Origin: Candidatus Pelagibacter communis
Lineage (GTDB): Bacteria > Pseudomonadota > Alphaproteobacteria > Pelagibacterales > Pelagibacteraceae
Reading direction: 5' to 3'
NCBI RefSeq assembly: GCF_001180105.1
Contig: NZ_CVSO01000002.1
Span: forward strand, 1 to 64,000
Length of the DNA: 64,000 nt
Part shown: piece after piece, positions 37,864 to 46,926 of the stretch
Layout: the number at the start of each line of letters is the position of its first letter
Position numbering within the stretch: position 1 is the first letter of the stretch
Position numbers and translations under genes: made by a program
Notes under the pieces: model-generated
The model's input: the letters and a program-made list of their open reading frames with translations, nothing else
Told to the model about the DNA's origin: nothing
Databases searched by the model: none

Positions 37864-39843
37864 ATGTTTGGCGGTGGAGGAGATTCAGGATACAAAAAAC
37901 TTAGCACAGTAAATAGAAGAATGTTCATTATGACTGCTGCTAAACTAGTAATATTTGGTGGAATTATAACAAGACTTTTCAGTCTTCAAATAAATGAGAA
38001 TAAAAAATATTTAACTTTATCTGATAAAAATCGATTAAGAGAGTGGAGATTACCACCTGTCAGAGGAGATTTTGAAGATTTTTTTGGAAATAAAATTGCC
38101 AGCAATCTCAAAGTTTATCAATTACATGTGGTACCTGAGCAAGTTGAAGATTTTAGATATTTAATGATAAGACTTAGAGATATCTTAGATATAGACTCTA
38201 AAACTTTTAAAAAGATTTTGAAGAAAAAAAGTCAGCAAAAATCTTGGGAGACATTGATAATATCGGAGAACTTAAGCTGGGATCAGTTTGCAAAAATTAA
38301 TTTTTACCTTCATGAATTATCAGGCGCTAAACCTGTGCTTTCAGTTGCAAGAAACTATCCTTATAATGAAAAATTTACTCATTTACTTGGATATGTTGCT
38401 CAAGCAAGTGAAAAAGATTTAATTGAAAATGAAGTTATTAAAAAAAGTCACGTTCCCGGTCTAAGAGTTGGTAAAATCGGTTTAGAAAAAACTTATGAAA
38501 ATCAATTAATTGGCTCAAATGGTATTCAACGATATGAAGTGAATGCATATGGGAAACGAATTAACCAAATCGATTTTGTTGAAGGTAAAAAGGGAACCAA
38601 TATTAAACTAACAGTCGACACAGAAATACAAGCTCAATGTAACGAACTTCTTAAAGATAAAGCTGGATCAATATGTGTTATGGATATTTATACTGGTGAA
38701 TTGATTGCAATGCATTCTTCCCCATCTTTCGATCCAAATTTATTTTTATATGGAATAAGTCATGATAATTGGAATGAAATACTTAATAATCCAAAAAAAC
38801 CTTTAATAAATAGATCTATACAAGGTTTATATCCTCCAGGATCAACCATTAAACCAATTGTTGCACTTTCTGCACTTGAAAATGATGTGATCTCAACAAA
38901 GTTTAAAGTTAACTGCACCGGTAAAACAGAAATGTATGGACAAACATATCATTGCTGGAAAGATACAGGTCACGGTATAGTCAACTTAAGAGATGCTCTT
39001 AAAGTATCTTGTGATACTTTTTTTTATGAAATGTCACGAAGACTTGGAGTAGATAGATTAAATCTTACAGCAAAAAAATTTGGTTTAGGAGAAAAAGTAT
39101 TTAATGGGACTTACAACGAAGAAAAAGAAGGATTAATACCATCAACACAATGGAAAAAGAATGCACTAGGAAGAGGATGGGTTTTAGGAGAAACTTTAAT
39201 TACTGGTATAGGCCAAGGATATATGCAAACAACACCACTTCAATTGTGTCTTATGACTGCGCAATTGGCCAATGGAGGATTTAAAATTAAACCTAAGATA
39301 ATCTATGACAAAAATAGTGACACCTATGAAAAAATAAAGTCTGAAATGGAAAAAAATAGAATTGAATTATTAAGCGACTTTCAACAAGACGATGCATTGG
39401 TTGACTTTTCTTTAGAGAAGAAAAAACGTGATACTGATCTTTATAAACCTCTGTATAGAAACCAAGAAAATATAAAATTTGTTCTTGAAGCAATGTTTGC
39501 ATCTACAAATGAAGTTAGAGGCACATCTTATTCATCTAGAATAAGTGATAAAAAATACCAATTTGCAGGAAAAACTGGTACCTCCCAGGTCAAAAAAATT
39601 ACAGAAATTCAGAGAGAACTTGATTTGGATATATCCCAAATTCCTTATGAAGAAAGAGATCATGCTTTATTCGTAGCATTTGGACCATATGTTAATCCAC
39701 GGTATGCTTTAAGTGTTTTTGTAGAGCATGGTGGGGCGGGAAGTTCTGCTGCAGCACCCTTAGCAAAAAAACTATTTAAAAATATTGTTGATAGACACGA
39801 AGAGAGAGAAAAAATCAGAGAAAAAAGTTTAATGGAAATATAA
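37864..39843 (+). CDS. mrdA: Penicillin-binding protein 2 (elongation transpeptidase)
   Basis: Class B PBP that crosslinks peptidoglycan for cell elongation with RodA. N-terminal membrane helix (about residues 20-38), pedestal domain with the LREWRLPPVRGDFEDFFGN start, and the transpeptidase domain with the catalytic serine in PPGSTIKP, SCD in KVSCDTFFYE and KTGTSQ near the end. At 659 residues it is full length. It follows mreD by two bases, and rodA starts immediately after its stop. Confidence 0.95.
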   Translation: MFGGGGDSGYKKLSTVNRRMFIMTAAKLVIFGGIITRLFSLQINENKKYLTLSDKNRLREWRLPPVRGDFEDFFGNKIASNLKVYQLHVVPEQVEDFRYLMIRLRDILDIDSKTFKKILKKKSQQKSWETLIISENLSWDQFAKINFYLHELSGAKPVLSVARNYPYNEKFTHLLGYVAQASEKDLIENEVIKKSHVPGLRVGKIGLEKTYENQLIGSNGIQRYEVNAYGKRINQIDFVEGKKGTNIKLTVDTEIQAQCNELLKDKAGSICVMDIYTGELIAMHSSPSFDPNLFLYGISHDNWNEILNNPKKPLINRSIQGLYPPGSTIKPIVALSALENDVISTKFKVNCTGKTEMYGQTYHCWKDTGHGIVNLRDALKVSCDTFFYEMSRRLGVDRLNLTAKKFGLGEKVFNGTYNEEKEGLIPSTQWKKNALGRGWVLGETLITGIGQGYMQTTPLQLCLMTAQLANGGFKIKPKIIYDKNSDTYEKIKSEMEKNRIELLSDFQQDDALVDFSLEKKKRDTDLYKPLYRNQENIKFVLEAMFASTNEVRGTSYSSRISDKKYQFAGKTGTSQVKKITEIQRELDLDISQIPYEERDHALFVAFGPYVNPRYALSVFVEHGGAGSSAAAPLAKKLFKNIVDRHEEREKIREKSLMEI

Positions 39844-40968
39844 ATGTTTAAAGAAACAGCACTAAGTGGACAAACAACATTCTTTCAAAAATTAAGATCG
39901 ATGGATTATATTCTTTTAGTCTGCATTTTAATATTAGGTGTCATAAGTTCTTTAGCAATGTATGCAACTGACGGAGGTGAACTTTTATACCATACAAAAA
40001 GTCATGTTTTAAGATTTATAATTTTCTTTGGAATGATGTTTGTTCTTTCTTTCTTAAATATAAGATTTTGGCATGCAACTGGTTATTTATTTTATATTAT
40101 AGTTTTAGGATTACTTATATGGGCATCTCTTTACGGAATTACTGCCTCTGGTTCTCAAAGATGGGTCGATTTGTATTTTATAAATCTTCAACCGTCAGAA
40201 TTGATGAAAATTGCTATTATAGTTTGTTTTGCAAAATTTTATCACAGAGCCCAGATAAATCAGATTAATCACTTTAAAAATTTACTTGTTCCAATGATGA
40301 TATTGATTTTACCAATATTGTTAGTTGTCAGTCAACCTGACTTAGGTACCTCAATTTTAATTGCATTAAGCGGAATTATAGTGCTGTGGCTAGCAGGTAT
40401 TAACTTAAAATATTTTATATATTCAGGTTTGTTTTTATTAATTTCAATGCCTTTTGTTATTGCATTTTTAAAACCATATCAAAAACTTAGAATTTTAACT
40501 TTTTTTAATCCTGATAAAGATCCTTTAGGTGCAGGTTATCAAATTATTCAATCTAAAATAGCTATAGGATCAGGTGGTCTTACTGGAAAAGGTTTTTTAA
40601 AAGGAACACAAGGTTACCTTGAATTTTTACCTGAGAAACATACAGATTTTATTTTTACGTTATTTTCCGAAGAGCATGGTTTTATTGGGTCGTTAACACT
40701 TTTATTTATTTACGGCGTTATTATTTATAGAGTGATAGATATAGGAAAAAACGCTAGAAGTTTTTTTGGTAAACTATTTTGTTTTGGGTTTGCATCATCA
40801 ATTTTTGTATTTATCACTGTAAATATGTCTATGGTTTTAGGTTTATTACCAATAGTTGGTTCCCCTTTACCGATAATGTCTTATGGCGGTTCTTCAATGT
40901 TAGCAACGATGATAGGTTTTAGTATTGTGATGAGTACAAAAATTTATCAAAAGCAACTTATTGCTTAA
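39844..40968 (+). CDS. rodA: SEDS-family elongation peptidoglycan polymerase RodA
   Basis: Integral membrane glycosyltransferase acting with PBP2. About ten membrane helices; SEDS motifs include GSQRWVDLYFINLQPSELMKI, VSQPDLGTSILIALSG, the loop LEFLPEKHTDFIFTLFSEEHG, and GLLPIVGSPLPIMSYGGSSML. Length 374 is typical. The operon position after mrdA separates it from FtsW at 1480. No terminator is evident in the short gap after it. Confidence 0.95.
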   Translation: MFKETALSGQTTFFQKLRSMDYILLVCILILGVISSLAMYATDGGELLYHTKSHVLRFIIFFGMMFVLSFLNIRFWHATGYLFYIIVLGLLIWASLYGITASGSQRWVDLYFINLQPSELMKIAIIVCFAKFYHRAQINQINHFKNLLVPMMILILPILLVVSQPDLGTSILIALSGIIVLWLAGINLKYFIYSGLFLLISMPFVIAFLKPYQKLRILTFFNPDKDPLGAGYQIIQSKIAIGSGGLTGKGFLKGTQGYLEFLPEKHTDFIFTLFSEEHGFIGSLTLLFIYGVIIYRVIDIGKNARSFFGKLFCFGFASSIFVFITVNMSMVLGLLPIVGSPLPIMSYGGSSMLATMIGFSIVMSTKIYQKQLIA

Positions 40969-40969
40969 T

Positions 40970-40998
40970 TTGTCGCAATAATTTTTTACTTTGATATT
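40970..40998 (+). promoter_or_regulatory. Possible promoter before the DadA-like gene
   Basis: TTGTCG (40970-40975) and GATATT (40993-40998) have four of six consensus bases each and a 17-base spacer, with a start predicted near 41005, six bases before the ATG. This is the only spaced pair seen in the 42-base gap; support is weak. Confidence 0.3.
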
Positions 40999-41010
40999 GT
41001 ATCTTTAAGA

Positions 41011-42246
41011 ATGAGTAATACTAAAATTGGAATAGTAGGCGCTGGTATTCAAGGCGTTTGTAACGCTTTATTTCTTCAAAAAAAAAACTATGAAGTACAT
41101 CTTTTTGATAGAGAGGAACCTGGTTCAGCAGCATCATATGGAAATGCTGGTCATTTTTCACCATACGCATCTGTACCACTTAATAGACCAGACATATTAA
41201 CAGATGTTCCCGCTATGCTAATGAGCTCAACAGGACCATTAGCCTTAAAATGGAATTACGTTCCAAAAATGATTCCATGGTTTTTTAAATTAATTAAAAA
41301 TTGCACAACAAAAAAAATGATGCATACAGCAAAATACATGCATCAAATTTTAGATTTAGCATTACCTGCTTATGACGAACTATTTGACGAAATTGATCTT
41401 GATGGTTTGGTAAAAAAAAATGGCATAATGTATGTCTGGACGAAAAAAAATATAGCTAGTAGAGAATTAGAAATAAAAATAAGGGATCAACTTGGTGTAG
41501 AACAACAATTAGTAACTCCTGAAGAAATAAGTGATTTAGAGCCTAATTTAAAAAAATTTTATCATGGTGGAGTTTTTTATCCTAATGCAAGACACACCAT
41601 AAATCCTAGAAAAGTATTATTGAAATTATTTGATCTTTTTTTAAAAAAAGGCGGCAAATTTAAAAAAAATAACGTAGAAAATATAATTTTCAATGGCGAC
41701 ACACCAATCATAAAGACCCCCAATGAAAAAATAATTTTTGACAAAGTAATTGTTGCATGTGGAGCGTTTTCAAAAAAATTAACTGATAATTTAAATGAAA
41801 AAATTCCTTTAGACACGGAAAGGGGATATCATGTTCACTTCAAAAACTGTGAACATTTAATTTCAAGACCTGTTGTTTTTGCAAACAGAGGTTTCGGTAT
41901 GACACCAATGGAACAGGGTTTAAGAGTTGTTGGAACAGTAGAATTTGGAGGATTAGACAATCCACTTTCAAAATCCAGAATTAAAAATTTAATAGATAAT
42001 GCAAAATATATGCTTGATGGATTACCTGAGCATGAAGATGAATGGCTAGGATTTAGACCAACACTTCCAGACTTTTTACCAATTATTGGAAGTTCAAAAA
42101 ATCATAAAAATGTTTACTATTCATTTGGTCATCATCATTTAGGATGGACTTTAGGTGCAATTTCGGGAAAAATAGTATCAAAAATGATTTCGGGAGAAAA
42201 AACCAATTTAGATCTGGAACCCTACAGTTCTGTAAGGTTTAGTTAG
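41011..42246 (+). CDS. FAD-dependent D-amino-acid dehydrogenase-like oxidoreductase
   Basis: A DAO/DadA-fold flavoenzyme of 411 residues. The FAD loop GAGIQG is at residues 10-15, with the acidic end of strand 2 in LFDREEPGSAASYGNAG, and the DadA-like SPYASVPLNRPDIL next. C-terminal GFRPTLPDFLPIIGSSKNHKNVYYSFGHHHLGWTLG matches the conserved FAD/substrate region of this family. Likely oxidises a D-amino acid or related secondary amine; the substrate cannot be fixed. The following gene encodes an EamA transporter and may belong to the same unit. Confidence 0.85.
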   Translation: MSNTKIGIVGAGIQGVCNALFLQKKNYEVHLFDREEPGSAASYGNAGHFSPYASVPLNRPDILTDVPAMLMSSTGPLALKWNYVPKMIPWFFKLIKNCTTKKMMHTAKYMHQILDLALPAYDELFDEIDLDGLVKKNGIMYVWTKKNIASRELEIKIRDQLGVEQQLVTPEEISDLEPNLKKFYHGGVFYPNARHTINPRKVLLKLFDLFLKKGGKFKKNNVENIIFNGDTPIIKTPNEKIIFDKVIVACGAFSKKLTDNLNEKIPLDTERGYHVHFKNCEHLISRPVVFANRGFGMTPMEQGLRVVGTVEFGGLDNPLSKSRIKNLIDNAKYMLDGLPEHEDEWLGFRPTLPDFLPIIGSSKNHKNVYYSFGHHHLGWTLGAISGKIVSKMISGEKTNLDLEPYSSVRFS

Positions 42247-42248
42247 AC

Positions 42249-43145
42249 TTGATAAGAAAAATTAATTTTGCTTATATATTTTTATTTTTAGCAGTTTTAT
42301 TTTGGTCTGGAAATTTTTTGGTTGGAAAATATGCTAGTTACCATGAAATTCCACCCTTTTCTTTAAATTTTTATAGATGGTTATTTGCTTGGCTTATTTT
42401 AATACCATTTACATATAATGAAATTATTCTTAATAAAAATTATATAATAAATAATTACAAGTTTTTTATTTTGTTAGGAATAACAAGTGTTACAGTTTTT
42501 AATTCCATAGTTTATTATTCACTAAATTTTACTCAAGTTATTAGTGGTGTTCTTATGATTTCGACAATTCCAGTAATGATTATGTTCATCTCTTCGATAT
42601 TAAAGATCGAGAAAGCTAACAAATTTCAATTTATTGGAGTAGCATTATCATTTTTAGGTGTCATTACGATAATTACAAAAGCTAATTTTGACGTTTTAAG
42701 AAATCTTAATTTTAATAAAGGTGATCTAACTATGGTTGTTGCAATGTTATCTTGGGCGACATATTCAGCTTTACTTAAAGTAAAAAAACATGATGTATCT
42801 CAACTTTGTTTGTTACAAATAATTATTTCTTTTGGTCTACTGTTTTTAATTCCAGTTTATGTTTTTGAGTTTATTTTGGGTTATCGTATTGAAATTAACT
42901 TACCCTTTACACTTACGCTTACTTATGTTGTTTTATTCCCAGGCTTATTATCATTCATTTGTTGGATAAAAGGAATTTCATTAATTGGTCCAAACAGATC
43001 AGGAATATTTTTACACTTAATGCCAATATTAAGTGCGATAATGGCAATGGTTATTTTTGATGAGAGATTTATGTTTTTTCATGCATTAGGAGCTTTATTC
43101 ATTTTAAGTGGCATATTAATATCTAATAAGAGAATAAGTAATTAA
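42249..43145 (+). CDS. EamA/DMT-family transporter
   Basis: 298 residues with about ten membrane helices in two EamA repeats (FWSGNFLVGKYA near the start; the second repeat from about residue 158, MLSWATYSALLKV). Members export or import small metabolites such as amino acids. No ATG lies near the N-terminus; TTG at 42249 gives MIRKINFAYIFLFL and is two bases after the upstream stop. It leads directly (no gap) into the histone-deacetylase-like gene. Confidence 0.85.
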   Translation: MIRKINFAYIFLFLAVLFWSGNFLVGKYASYHEIPPFSLNFYRWLFAWLILIPFTYNEIILNKNYIINNYKFFILLGITSVTVFNSIVYYSLNFTQVISGVLMISTIPVMIMFISSILKIEKANKFQFIGVALSFLGVITIITKANFDVLRNLNFNKGDLTMVVAMLSWATYSALLKVKKHDVSQLCLLQIIISFGLLFLIPVYVFEFILGYRIEINLPFTLTLTYVVLFPGLLSFICWIKGISLIGPNRSGIFLHLMPILSAIMAMVIFDERFMFFHALGALFILSGILISNKRISN

Positions 43146-44039
43146 ATGAACTTACCAATAATAAACCACGATGATTATGTTGCAAAAATAAATGACGATA
43201 ATAAATTTCCCATAAAAAAATTTGGTGAGCTTGCAAAATATCTGATAAGTGAAGGTGTTACTAAAAAATTTATACAACCTGAATTTTGTTCTGTTGAAAC
43301 ATTAAGTAAAGCGCACTCAGTAGACTATATAAATAAAATTAAAAATAAGAATTTAGATACCCAATCTCAAAAAAAAATAGGCTTTCCTTTAAATGATAGC
43401 GTAGTTAATAGGTCATTTAGAGCTACAGGTGGAACAGTCTTAGCAAGTAAATTGGCTTTACAAAATCGTTTATCGTGCAACACAGCAGGTGGAAGTCATC
43501 ATGCAACACGAGATGAAGGAGCAGGTTATTGTGTTTTCAACGATGTAGCAGTTGCAGCTAAGCATGTGCTTTCAAAAAAAAAAATTAAAAAAGTATTGAT
43601 AATTGACTTAGATGTTCATCAAGGAAATGGAAATTCTGAAATTTTTAAAAAAGATAGATCAGTTTTTACATTTAGTATGCATTGTAAATCAAATTACCCA
43701 GCAAAAAAATCAAATAGCGATTTGGATGTTGAATTAAAAGATAATACCGAAGATAAGGAATATATTGATGTTTTGAAAAAGAATTTACTTATTTTAAACA
43801 AAGAAAACTTCGATTTGATTTTCTACATTGCTGGAGTTGACATTCATCATAATGATAGACTAGGCAAATTAAAAATCACAGATGAAGGTATAAAAAATAG
43901 AGAAGAATTAGTAATTTCTAATTTTTTTGATAAAAAAATTCCATTATGTGGGGTTTTAGGTGGCGGATATAACAAAGATTTTAAAAAATTAGTTGAGCTT
44001 CACGCAATTTTACATAAATCTTGTGCATCAATATTATGA
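43146..44039 (+). CDS. Histone-deacetylase-fold hydrolase
   Basis: 297-residue zinc amidohydrolase of the arginase/deacetylase fold. Family motifs are GGSHHATRDEGAGYCVFND (tandem histidines for catalysis), the zinc site DLDVHQGNG, the third metal residue in AGVDIHHNDRLG, and GGGYNKD. In bacteria these proteins act on acetylpolyamines or other acyl-amide small molecules, and sometimes proteins; the substrate is unknown here. The stop overlaps the msrB ATG (ATGA), suggesting coupling. Confidence 0.87.
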   Translation: MNLPIINHDDYVAKINDDNKFPIKKFGELAKYLISEGVTKKFIQPEFCSVETLSKAHSVDYINKIKNKNLDTQSQKKIGFPLNDSVVNRSFRATGGTVLASKLALQNRLSCNTAGGSHHATRDEGAGYCVFNDVAVAAKHVLSKKKIKKVLIIDLDVHQGNGNSEIFKKDRSVFTFSMHCKSNYPAKKSNSDLDVELKDNTEDKEYIDVLKKNLLILNKENFDLIFYIAGVDIHHNDRLGKLKITDEGIKNREELVISNFFDKKIPLCGVLGGGYNKDFKKLVELHAILHKSCASIL

Positions 44040-44407
44040 AAAAAATTAATTCAAAACTTTCTTCAGAACAAAAATTAGTTCTATTTGAAGAGGGTACTGA
44101 AAGACCAGGTTCAAGTATATTAAATGGAGAAAAAAGAGAAGGATCCTATCACTGTGTAAATTGTGATGTAAAATTATTCGACTCTAGTTCTAAATATGAA
44201 AGTGGTTCCGGTTGGCCTTCGTTTTACGACTCTTTACCCAACGTGTTTGAAACAAAAACTGATCATCATATTGGTTACGCAAGAACAGAATATCATTGTA
44301 AAAATTGTGGTGGTCATCATGGACATATATTTAATGATGGACCTAAACCAACTGGAAAAAGATTTTGTAACAATGGTATCTGTCTAAACTTTAAACCTAA
44401 AAAATGA
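44036..44407 (+). CDS. msrB: Peptide-methionine (R)-S-oxide reductase MsrB
   Basis: Repairs oxidised methionine. With the ATG at 44036 (overlapping the previous stop) it has 123 residues; a longer TTG frame from 44021 is less likely. Zinc cysteines are Cys40/Cys43 and Cys88/Cys91, SGSGWPSFYD is the family signature, GGHHGHIFNDGPKPTGKRFC carries the catalytic Cys111. Another cysteine, Cys116 in GICLNF, might act as resolving residue. Next to a deacetylase-fold gene and a small membrane protein with overlapping ends. Confidence 0.95.
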   Translation: MKKINSKLSSEQKLVLFEEGTERPGSSILNGEKREGSYHCVNCDVKLFDSSSKYESGSGWPSFYDSLPNVFETKTDHHIGYARTEYHCKNCGGHHGHIFNDGPKPTGKRFCNNGICLNFKPKK

Positions 44408-44745
44408 TTATTCAATATACACTTTTTTTATTTGGTTTAATTTGGTCATTCTCAATTATTAAAACCCAATCAATTTTTAACAAAAAAGTTGGATTAATAT
44501 TTAAAATATTTATTTCAAAAATTTCTTGGTTTTCTTTTTTAGCTGCTTGTTACTTTGGATTTAAAAATTTTTCAATTAAACTTACTTTTATTGGGATTTT
44601 TGTAAGTATATTGTTTGTTCAACTAAGTTTTTCGTTTATAAAAAAGAAACTTGTAGAAAAGTTTGATGAACAAAAATTACTTAGATTTAAGACTTTTTTT
44701 GAAATTTCTTTAATAATTTTGATACTTTATTTTATTTTATTTTAA
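44404..44745 (+). CDS. Small membrane protein of unknown function
   Basis: 113 residues with four predicted membrane helices (about 3-19, 38-53, 59-78, 97-113) joined by basic loops, no recognisable domain and no signal peptide. Its ATG overlaps the msrB stop (ATGA), so it is translated as part of that unit, and its end overlaps the convergent glutaredoxin gene by nine bases. I do not recognise the family. Confidence 0.65.
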   Translation: MIIQYTLFLFGLIWSFSIIKTQSIFNKKVGLIFKIFISKISWFSFLAACYFGFKNFSIKLTFIGIFVSILFVQLSFSFIKKKLVEKFDEQKLLRFKTFFEISLIILILYFILF

Positions 44746-44991
44746 AAGTTCTTTTAGTTTATTTTCTTTTTCTAAAGCCCTTAATTCAGTGTAACCACCT
44801 ACATGGTGATCGCCAAAAAAAATTTGAGGGATGGTTCTTTGACCGTTAGATTTTTTGATCATCTCATCTCTTATGTTTTCACCAGATGAAACATCTATTT
44901 CGCTAAACTTTAATTTATTTCTTTCAAGCAATCGTTTCGCTGCATCACAAAAATTACAAGAAGGGCCTGTATAAATGAGAATATTTTTCAT
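44737..44991 (-). CDS. Glutaredoxin (GrxC type)
   Basis: 84-residue thiol-disulfide oxidoreductase. The dithiol active site is CNFC (Cys12, Cys15) in YTGPSCNFCDAAK, and the glutathione-binding residues appear as TIPQIFFGDHHVGGYTEL with the conserved cis-proline (TIP) and GG. Reduces mixed disulfides with glutathione; adjacent msrB may draw on the same reducing system. Three bases separate it from the upstream DUF2805-type gene. Confidence 0.94.
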   Translation of the reverse strand: MKNILIYTGPSCNFCDAAKRLLERNKLKFSEIDVSSGENIRDEMIKKSNGQRTIPQIFFGDHHVGGYTELRALEKENKLKELLK

Positions 44992-44994
44992 TTC

Positions 44995-45288
44995 TTATAT
45001 ATAGTCATTTTTTTTTATTTTTCTTCTTATTTCTTTTCTAGATAATTCAAATTTTTTTCTATGTTTGATACTTTGGTTTTTAGCTCTTTTTCTCCAAAGT
45101 CTAAAAGAAGAGGGTTTCAATTTCTTTCTCATTATTTTAATTACGTCACTTTCAGAATATCCAGATCTTTTTTTTATCTCCTCAAAAGTGATGCGGTCCG
45201 CCCAGGCAGCCCACACAACCCAATCTGGACTCATAGAATTTGGTTCTGGATTTTTGACCTTTGTGATGGGTCTGTGACCTTTTTTCAT
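44995..45288 (-). CDS. TIGR03643/DUF2805-type small helix-turn-helix-like protein
   Basis: 97 basic residues. The pattern DWVVWAAWADRITFEEIKKRSGYSESDVIKIMRKKLKPSSFRLWRKRAKNQSIKH is the conserved core of this uncharacterised family: an acidic/aromatic helix, a helix-turn-helix-like GYSESDVIKIMR, and the SFRLWRKR motif. A nucleic-acid-binding role is plausible but unproven. It starts a leftward pair with the glutaredoxin; its 5' side is the structured gap described separately. Confidence 0.75.
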   Translation of the reverse strand: MKKGHRPITKVKNPEPNSMSPDWVVWAAWADRITFEEIKKRSGYSESDVIKIMRKKLKPSSFRLWRKRAKNQSIKHRKKFELSRKEIRRKIKKNDYI

Positions 45289-45352
45289 AATTTATTAATA
45301 AATATTAAAAATTTGCTTAATGCAATTTTTATGGAGTGTGATATATTGGATT

Positions 45353-45401
45353 TAGATAGTCCTATCTAGCCATCTTTAGCTCCCGGTTTTTTAGGACTAT
45401 C
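45353..45401. promoter_or_regulatory. Candidate structured element with two mutually exclusive helices
   Basis: Bases 45355-45364 pair perfectly with 45392-45401 (10 bp). The first arm is also part of a local hairpin, TAGATA (45353-45358) with TATCTA (45363-45368) around GTCC, so only one can form at a time. It lies in the 191-base gap between two divergent genes and could act as leader RNA on either strand. A TATATT at 45342-45347 would place a plus-strand start at the base of the stem. No known class recognised. Confidence 0.45.
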
Positions 45402-45479
45402 CTTCAAAAAAGCCTCTAAGCGTTATTTTTAGCACCACATCAATATTTTAGTTTTTGTGATAATAATTATCTTAATATT

Positions 45480-46247
45480 ATGAAATTAGGATTTATTGGA
45501 ACTGGTGAAATTACAAAAGCTTTAGTTATTGGCATCCTAGGATCGAGATTAAAGTTTAAAAAAATTTATTTATCAGAACGAAATAAAAAAATTTCTTCTT
45601 TTTTAAGAAAAAAAAATAAAAAAATTCAAATTGAAAAAGACAACCAGCTTTTAATTGATAAATCAGACTGGGTTTTCTTAGCCGTCACTCCAAATGTCGG
45701 CAATCAAATCATAGGAAAACTAAATTTTAAAAAAAAACAAGTTATTGTAAGCTTTATTTCAACAATACAACTTCCAAGATTAAAAAAATTAACTAAAAAT
45801 AATAAAAATATTGTCCGAGCAATTCCTTTGCCACCAATATCTCTAAGAAAAGGTCCAGTTCCAATATTTCCACCAAATAAAAAAGTAAAAAAATTTTTTT
45901 CACATTTAGGTACAGTTATTGAAATAACTAATGAAAAAAAATCTCTTAATTTCTGGTCAACATCTGGAATGATGGCTCCATTCTATGAACTTTTAAACAC
46001 TTTATCCAAATGGCTTATTTCAAAAGGTGTTAAAAAAAGTAATGCACAAAGTTATATTACTTCATTGTTCATAGCCCTATCTGAGAGTGCATATAGTCAT
46101 TCAAATAAAGATTTGTCAATTTTAGTGAAAAACTCACAAACACCCAAAGGACTTAATGAACAAGCTGTGCGATCATTAAGAAAATTGAAATTTTATAGTT
46201 CCACTGATAAAACCTTAAATGAAATTCTTAAAAGATTAAAAAAATAA
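45480..46247 (+). CDS. proC: Pyrroline-5-carboxylate reductase family protein
   Basis: 255 residues. The N-terminal Rossmann fold starts KLGFIGTGEITKALVIGIL and the ProC-type VFLAVTPNVGNQIIGKL and VIVSFISTIQLPRL follow; VRAIPLPPISLRKGPVPIF is the conserved segment with the proline pair. The C-terminal dimer domain is shorter and more diverged than in standard ProC (usual signature with PGGTT is missing; it has NSQTPKGLNEQAV instead). It may reduce pyrroline-5-carboxylate to proline or a related imine; I am sure of the family, less of the substrate. Confidence 0.75.
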   Translation: MKLGFIGTGEITKALVIGILGSRLKFKKIYLSERNKKISSFLRKKNKKIQIEKDNQLLIDKSDWVFLAVTPNVGNQIIGKLNFKKKQVIVSFISTIQLPRLKKLTKNNKNIVRAIPLPPISLRKGPVPIFPPNKKVKKFFSHLGTVIEITNEKKSLNFWSTSGMMAPFYELLNTLSKWLISKGVKKSNAQSYITSLFIALSESAYSHSNKDLSILVKNSQTPKGLNEQAVRSLRKLKFYSSTDKTLNEILKRLKK

Positions 46248-46252
46248 ATAAA

Positions 46253-46867
46253 ATGAGGGAAATTCTAAAAAACGTAAAAGAAAAACTGATTTCTAAGTAT
46301 TCAAAAAGTAATAATCCAAAAAAATTTAAACCAAGAATAAAAGCTAGAATAAGAAAAAATAAACATTTACTTGTCAAAAACATAGACAATTTTTTTGATT
46401 GGATTAAAGGAGCGGAAATAGTTGAGCTTAAAAAATGTAATACTAGTGAGGATCCTGTAAGACCTGAACTGGATAATAAATTTAGAACTAGTTATGGTAG
46501 AAAAATTTATGGAGTAAAATACAAAGGTGAAATTCATGCTGTAATGTGTTTTGCTTTTACTAACGAAATACCAAAAAGTGTTGAGGAATTAGATATGATG
46601 AGCAAAGATGCTTTTCTTCAAAGTATCCGTAGAGACTATCAAGTAGGAAAAATAGCGATTGCATATACAGTTTGGTCAAAAAAAAGAGGTGGAGGTAAAT
46701 TAATTGTAAAAGAGGTATTCAAATTAATTAAGAAAACACATCATTTAAATCGGCTAATTACTTTATCGCCACTCACAGAAATGGCTCGAAAGTTTCATTT
46801 AAGTAATGGGGCTATTCAAATACAAGTTAACGAGACCACCCAAAACTTTGAATACGAAAAAGTTTGA
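46253..46867 (+). CDS. Unknown protein with a GNAT-like C-terminal half
   Basis: 204 residues, strongly basic N-terminus (about 1-45). The rest resembles an acetyltransferase fold: strand GVKYKGEIHAVMCFAF, strand VGKIAIAYTVWSKKRGGGKLIVKEVFKLI where the RGGGK(L) turn followed by a helix is like the acetyl-CoA pyrophosphate loop, and a closing NRLITLSPLTEMARKFHLSNGA typical of GNAT helix 4. Assignment by eye only. Five bases after the ProC-like gene. Confidence 0.5.
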   Translation: MREILKNVKEKLISKYSKSNNPKKFKPRIKARIRKNKHLLVKNIDNFFDWIKGAEIVELKKCNTSEDPVRPELDNKFRTSYGRKIYGVKYKGEIHAVMCFAFTNEIPKSVEELDMMSKDAFLQSIRRDYQVGKIAIAYTVWSKKRGGGKLIVKEVFKLIKKTHHLNRLITLSPLTEMARKFHLSNGAIQIQVNETTQNFEYEKV

Positions 46868-46926
46868 AGTTCTTTTTCAAATGAAATACGTTTGATAAGT
46901 TAATTCTTATAATAAGGATCTAACTA

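Noticed and set aside
46892-46913. Promoter with TTGATA and TATAAT before the MFS gene, and a small ATAAG/CTTAT palindrome
   Set aside because: The spacer is only ten bases, too short for a sigma-70 promoter, and five-base AT-rich arms are expected by chance in this sequence.
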